From assembly GCA_900548745.1 (NCBI GenBank), contig URLQ01000136.1:1-7543 (forward strand): 7,543 nt of DNA, in the 5' to 3' direction. Below the pieces are notes generated by a model. That model was not told where the DNA came from. It worked only from the letters and a program-made list of their open reading frames with translations, and made no database searches. Numbering within the stretch: position 1 is the first letter of the stretch; every line of letters begins with the position of its first letter. The DNA is from an uncultured Prevotella sp. (lineage in GTDB: Bacteria > Bacteroidota > Bacteroidia > Bacteroidales > Bacteroidaceae). Positions 5,263 to 7,543 of this stretch are shown one piece after another. The position numbers and the translations under genes are program-made.

Positions 5263-7404
5263 TTATGGATTTTCTCTTTTGTATCTTCTTGTGATGCTGA
5301 GAATCTCCACTCCGTATTTGTCGGCTTTAGCCTTTCCTATGCCGGGAATCTGTATGAGTTCGTGTGTTTCTGTCGGAACAAGATTTGCAACTCCCGTAAG
5401 AGCCTTTTGGTTTAGTATGCAATAGGCAGGCAAGCCCTCTTCGCGCATCTTCTCTGTTCTCCATGCGGACAATTCGTTGAGTAGGGTAGGATGTAGGTTC
5501 CCGTCCGGCACCTTTGCCTTCTCGGCGGCTTGCGATGTTCTCTTTGCCTTTTTCGTGTTTGTCTCCTTGTCCAGAAGGATATTAGCCTTAGCCTGCAGAT
5601 AGGTCTCGCTTGAGAAAGTTTCTGTAGAAGCGAACTTCAGCAGGTTTATTTTCAACCGCAGGCTTTCGTATAATGCGTCCTTGGCGTTGTCGAGCTGTTT
5701 CTTCGTCTGCTTGTTGTTTGTCGTTATGTCGCTTTTCAGATATAATTCCTTTATCGGCTGTATGGCATTAAGGAAATATGCGGCTCCCTTATGAATTCTT
5801 TCCTGTAGTACTTCGTTTATGTTGCCGTTGCTCTCCTCCATCATCTTTTCGTATTGCATGTGGAATCGTGTTGCCACGCCGGTTATGTTGGGATTTATGG
5901 TCTGGAGGATTACTTTGTATTCCTTGAGCAGGCGTGGGTAGGCGTTGTAGAGATGTTCGTCGATTACTCTTGTCATGTTGTTGTATGCAATAACAAGATT
6001 CGTAAAGTCAAACAGCTCCGCTATCAGATGCACGAGATATCTCTTGTGCATGCATGCTATATCGTTGTCGTCGGGTGTGTGTGTCCCGATATTCTTTGTG
6101 TAGCAGTCTACGGTATTGTCGCTAATGACGGCTTGTGGCGTTACGGGAGCGCTAAGCACGAGGCCGTTTAGCGATTTGCAACGGCTCAGGGCAACATACG
6201 TCTGTCCGTGGGCGAACGAGGAATGCACGTCGATTATTGCGCGGGAGAAGGTTAGTCCCTGGCTCTTGTGTATGGTTATTGCCCATGCCAGTTTCACGGG
6301 ATATTGTGAGAACGTGCCTTCCACCTCTTCTACGATTTCCTTCGTGTTGTCGTCAATCTTGTATCTGCAGTTCTGCCATGTCTCCCTTCCTACTTCTATT
6401 ATCGTGCCGTCTTCCTTTGATTTTACTGAGAAGCCGTTATTGTTGATTGCGCATATTTCGCCAATCATGCCGTTGTAGTATTGTCTGTTTCCCGACGTGT
6501 CGTTTTTGATGAACATCACTTGTGCGCCGAGTTTTAGCGTAAGTTTTCTTTCCGTAGGGTAGGAGTATTCCGGATAATTGCCTTCCGTTTCGGCTACGAA
6601 TGTGAAAGCCTTGTTGTCCAGCGCCTCCAGTTCCTTGTCGTTTATGGATTGGGCATAAGCGTTGTGCGTGGTAAGCTGTATGTATCCGTCGTTCGGGTCG
6701 GGAATAAAGTTCGGGATGTATCGTTTGTTCAGTTCCGAGAGCGTGGCGTCATCCACGTTGTTGGCGCGTATTCTGTTCAGAATTGAAATGAACTTCTCGT
6801 CGTCCTGTCTGAATATCTTCTTCAGCTCCACGGTAACGTAGTCCGTCTGCATAAGAGCGTTGCTGTGGAAAAAATACGGAGAGGCGTAATGCTGGCTCAG
6901 CATGCTCCACTCGTCGTCTTTCACGACAGGTGCCAGCTGCTGCAGGTCTCCGATGAAGAGCATCTGTACTCCTCCGAACGGCTTGTTGTTTCTTCTGAAT
7001 CTCTTTAGCGCGTCGTCTACGGCATCAAGCAGGTCGGAACGAACCATGCTAATCTCGTCGATAACGATGAGGTCCGCTCCTCTTATAATCTTCAGTTTCT
7101 CCTTGCTGAAGCGATAGTGCGACTGGCTTTCGCCGATATTCGTTCCGGGAATGAAAGGCGAGAAAGGCAGCTGGAAAAAAGAATGTATCGTCACGCCCCT
7201 TGCGTTTATGGCGGCTATGCCTGTCGGGGCAAGCACGACAAGTCTTTTGTTTGTATGAGTCCTCAGATAATGCAGGAATGTTGTCTTGCCTGTTCCTGCA
7301 TTACCAGTCAGGAAGAGACTTGTGTCGGTATCGTTTATTATACGCCATGCCAACTTCCATTCCTCGTTCTTCTCTATGTTTTGTTGTGGAGTCGTATTTT
7401 CCAT
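5263..7404 (-). CDS. PIF1-like SF1 helicase with C-terminal HRDC-like domain
   Basis: A 713-residue cytoplasmic, ATP-driven 5'-3' type helicase of the PIF1/RecD2 group, expected to unwind DNA, and in PIF1 relatives G-quadruplexes or R-loops. The helicase motifs appear in order: Walker A GNAGTGKTT (34-42), motif Ia LAPTGIAA (58-65) with GVTIHSFF (70-77), Walker B VIDEISMV (114-121), motif III FIGDLQQLAPV (150-160), motif IV IFRQ (197-200), the AITIHKSQGLTF region (375-386) and YVALSR (403-408). Residues about 440-630 are helical, charged and unassigned. Residues about 638-705 look like an HRDC fold, with LLNELSAWRTEKMREEGLPA and the helix-hairpin-like IPGIGKAKADKYG (686-698). Full-length motifs imply an active enzyme. 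No Shine-Dalgarno sequence precedes the ATG, and I find no clear promoter in the 85 bp before it. It is convergent with the UPF0126 gene. Confidence 0.93.
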   Translation of the reverse strand: MENTTPQQNIEKNEEWKLAWRIINDTDTSLFLTGNAGTGKTTFLHYLRTHTNKRLVVLAPTGIAAINARGVTIHSFFQLPFSPFIPGTNIGESQSHYRFSKEKLKIIRGADLIVIDEISMVRSDLLDAVDDALKRFRRNNKPFGGVQMLFIGDLQQLAPVVKDDEWSMLSQHYASPYFFHSNALMQTDYVTVELKKIFRQDDEKFISILNRIRANNVDDATLSELNKRYIPNFIPDPNDGYIQLTTHNAYAQSINDKELEALDNKAFTFVAETEGNYPEYSYPTERKLTLKLGAQVMFIKNDTSGNRQYYNGMIGEICAINNNGFSVKSKEDGTIIEVGRETWQNCRYKIDDNTKEIVEEVEGTFSQYPVKLAWAITIHKSQGLTFSRAIIDVHSSFAHGQTYVALSRCKSLNGLVLSAPVTPQAVISDNTVDCYTKNIGTHTPDDNDIACMHKRYLVHLIAELFDFTNLVIAYNNMTRVIDEHLYNAYPRLLKEYKVILQTINPNITGVATRFHMQYEKMMEESNGNINEVLQERIHKGAAYFLNAIQPIKELYLKSDITTNNKQTKKQLDNAKDALYESLRLKINLLKFASTETFSSETYLQAKANILLDKETNTKKAKRTSQAAEKAKVPDGNLHPTLLNELSAWRTEKMREEGLPAYCILNQKALTGVANLVPTETHELIQIPGIGKAKADKYGVEILSITRRYKRENP

Positions 7405-7431
7405 AAGGGCAGCTTTTAGGAGATTATCAGA

Positions 7432-7443
7432 ATCTTATAAGAT
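7432..7443. repeat. 12-bp perfect palindrome upstream of the helicase gene
   Basis: ATCTTATAAGAT is a perfect palindrome 28 bp upstream of the helicase ATG, within the only gene-free stretch before it (7405-7452). That stretch has no TAnnTTTG element. The palindrome could be an operator or chance in AT-rich DNA. Confidence 0.25.
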
Positions 7444-7452
7444 ATTCAGAAA

Positions 7453-7483
7453 CAAAAAAAGAGACTCCAAAGATGAAGTCTCC
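7453..7483 (-). terminator. Rho-independent terminator of the tRNA-Lys transcript
   Basis: GAGACT (7461-7466) and AGTCTC (7477-7482) form a 6-bp stem with a 10-nt loop. On the minus strand the stem is followed by TTTTTTT (7454-7460), a typical terminator just after the tRNA 3' end. It insulates the helicase gene from tRNA transcription. A T5 run also lies on the other side, but no plus-strand gene reads into it. Confidence 0.8.
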
Positions 7484-7489
7484 TTTTTG

Positions 7490-7543
7490 TACGTCTGCAG
7501 GGGTTCGAACCCTGGACCCTCTGATTAAGAGTCAGATGCTCTA
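7490..7543 (-). tRNA. tRNA-Lys (anticodon CTT), 5' part missing at window edge
   Basis: Reading the minus strand, the visible parts are: the 3' side of the D arm (TAGAGC); the anticodon stem TCTGA/TCAGA around the loop CTCTTAA, with anticodon CTT at 7527-7529; a variable loop GGGTC; the T arm CAGGG-TTCGAAC-CCCTG; the acceptor 3' strand CAGACGT; and discriminator A at 7490. The next bases are CAA, so the CCA end is not encoded and must be added by a nucleotidyltransferase. The 5' acceptor strand and the start of the D arm lie off the right edge. CTT reads AAG lysine codons. Confidence 0.95.

Noticed and set aside
7490..7543. tRNA-Lys 3' end as an integration (att) site for a mobile element
   Set aside because: No integrase and no second copy of the tRNA 3' end is present in the window, and the adjacent DNA is an ordinary terminator and a housekeeping helicase gene.

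Overview
The window looks like chromosomal core DNA from a Bacteroidota bacterium, most likely a Bacteroidales member close to Prevotella/Segatella; this placement is an inference from gene content and promoter type, not from a database search. Four intergenic regions carry the Bacteroidota -7 element TAnnTTTG, most genes lack a strong Shine-Dalgarno sequence, and the helicase and permease types are common in that group. I see no integrase, transposase, CRISPR array, toxin-antitoxin pair or phage gene.

Layout, left to right. (1) 1-1083, minus: 5' part of rpsA (30S ribosomal protein S1), cut by the window edge and broken by an apparent one-base deletion in a C run at 345-347. (2) 1246-1455, minus: a 69-residue, two-helix membrane protein of unknown function. 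(3) 1531-3384, minus: an SLC13/DASS-type permease with two central RCK_C (TrkA-C) domains. (4) 3385-3592: a divergent promoter region. (5) 3593-4546, plus: a D-2-hydroxyacid dehydrogenase resembling glycerate dehydrogenase/hydroxypyruvate reductase, overlapping by one base (TGATG) with (6) 4546-5166, plus: a TRIC/UPF0126 membrane protein. (7) 5170-5212: a bidirectional terminator whose 3' arm and U-tract are duplicated in tandem. (8) 5263-7404, minus: a PIF1-like superfamily 1 helicase with a C-terminal HRDC-like domain. (9) 7453-7483: a terminator serving (10) a tRNA-Lys(CTT) that starts beyond the right edge.

How the genes may work together: the dehydrogenase and the UPF0126 protein are almost certainly one translationally coupled unit. 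If the UPF0126 protein moves glycine or a related small solute, as has been proposed for some family members, the pair would fit glycine/serine/glyoxylate/hydroxypyruvate metabolism. The permease across the divergent promoter could import an organic anion for the same pathway, but this is speculative. rpsA, the helicase and the tRNA are independent housekeeping units.

I did not find a clearly new multi-gene system. The items most worth a second look are the rpsA frameshift, the dehydrogenase-UPF0126 coupling, the duplicated terminator arm, and the uncharacterised middle region of the helicase.
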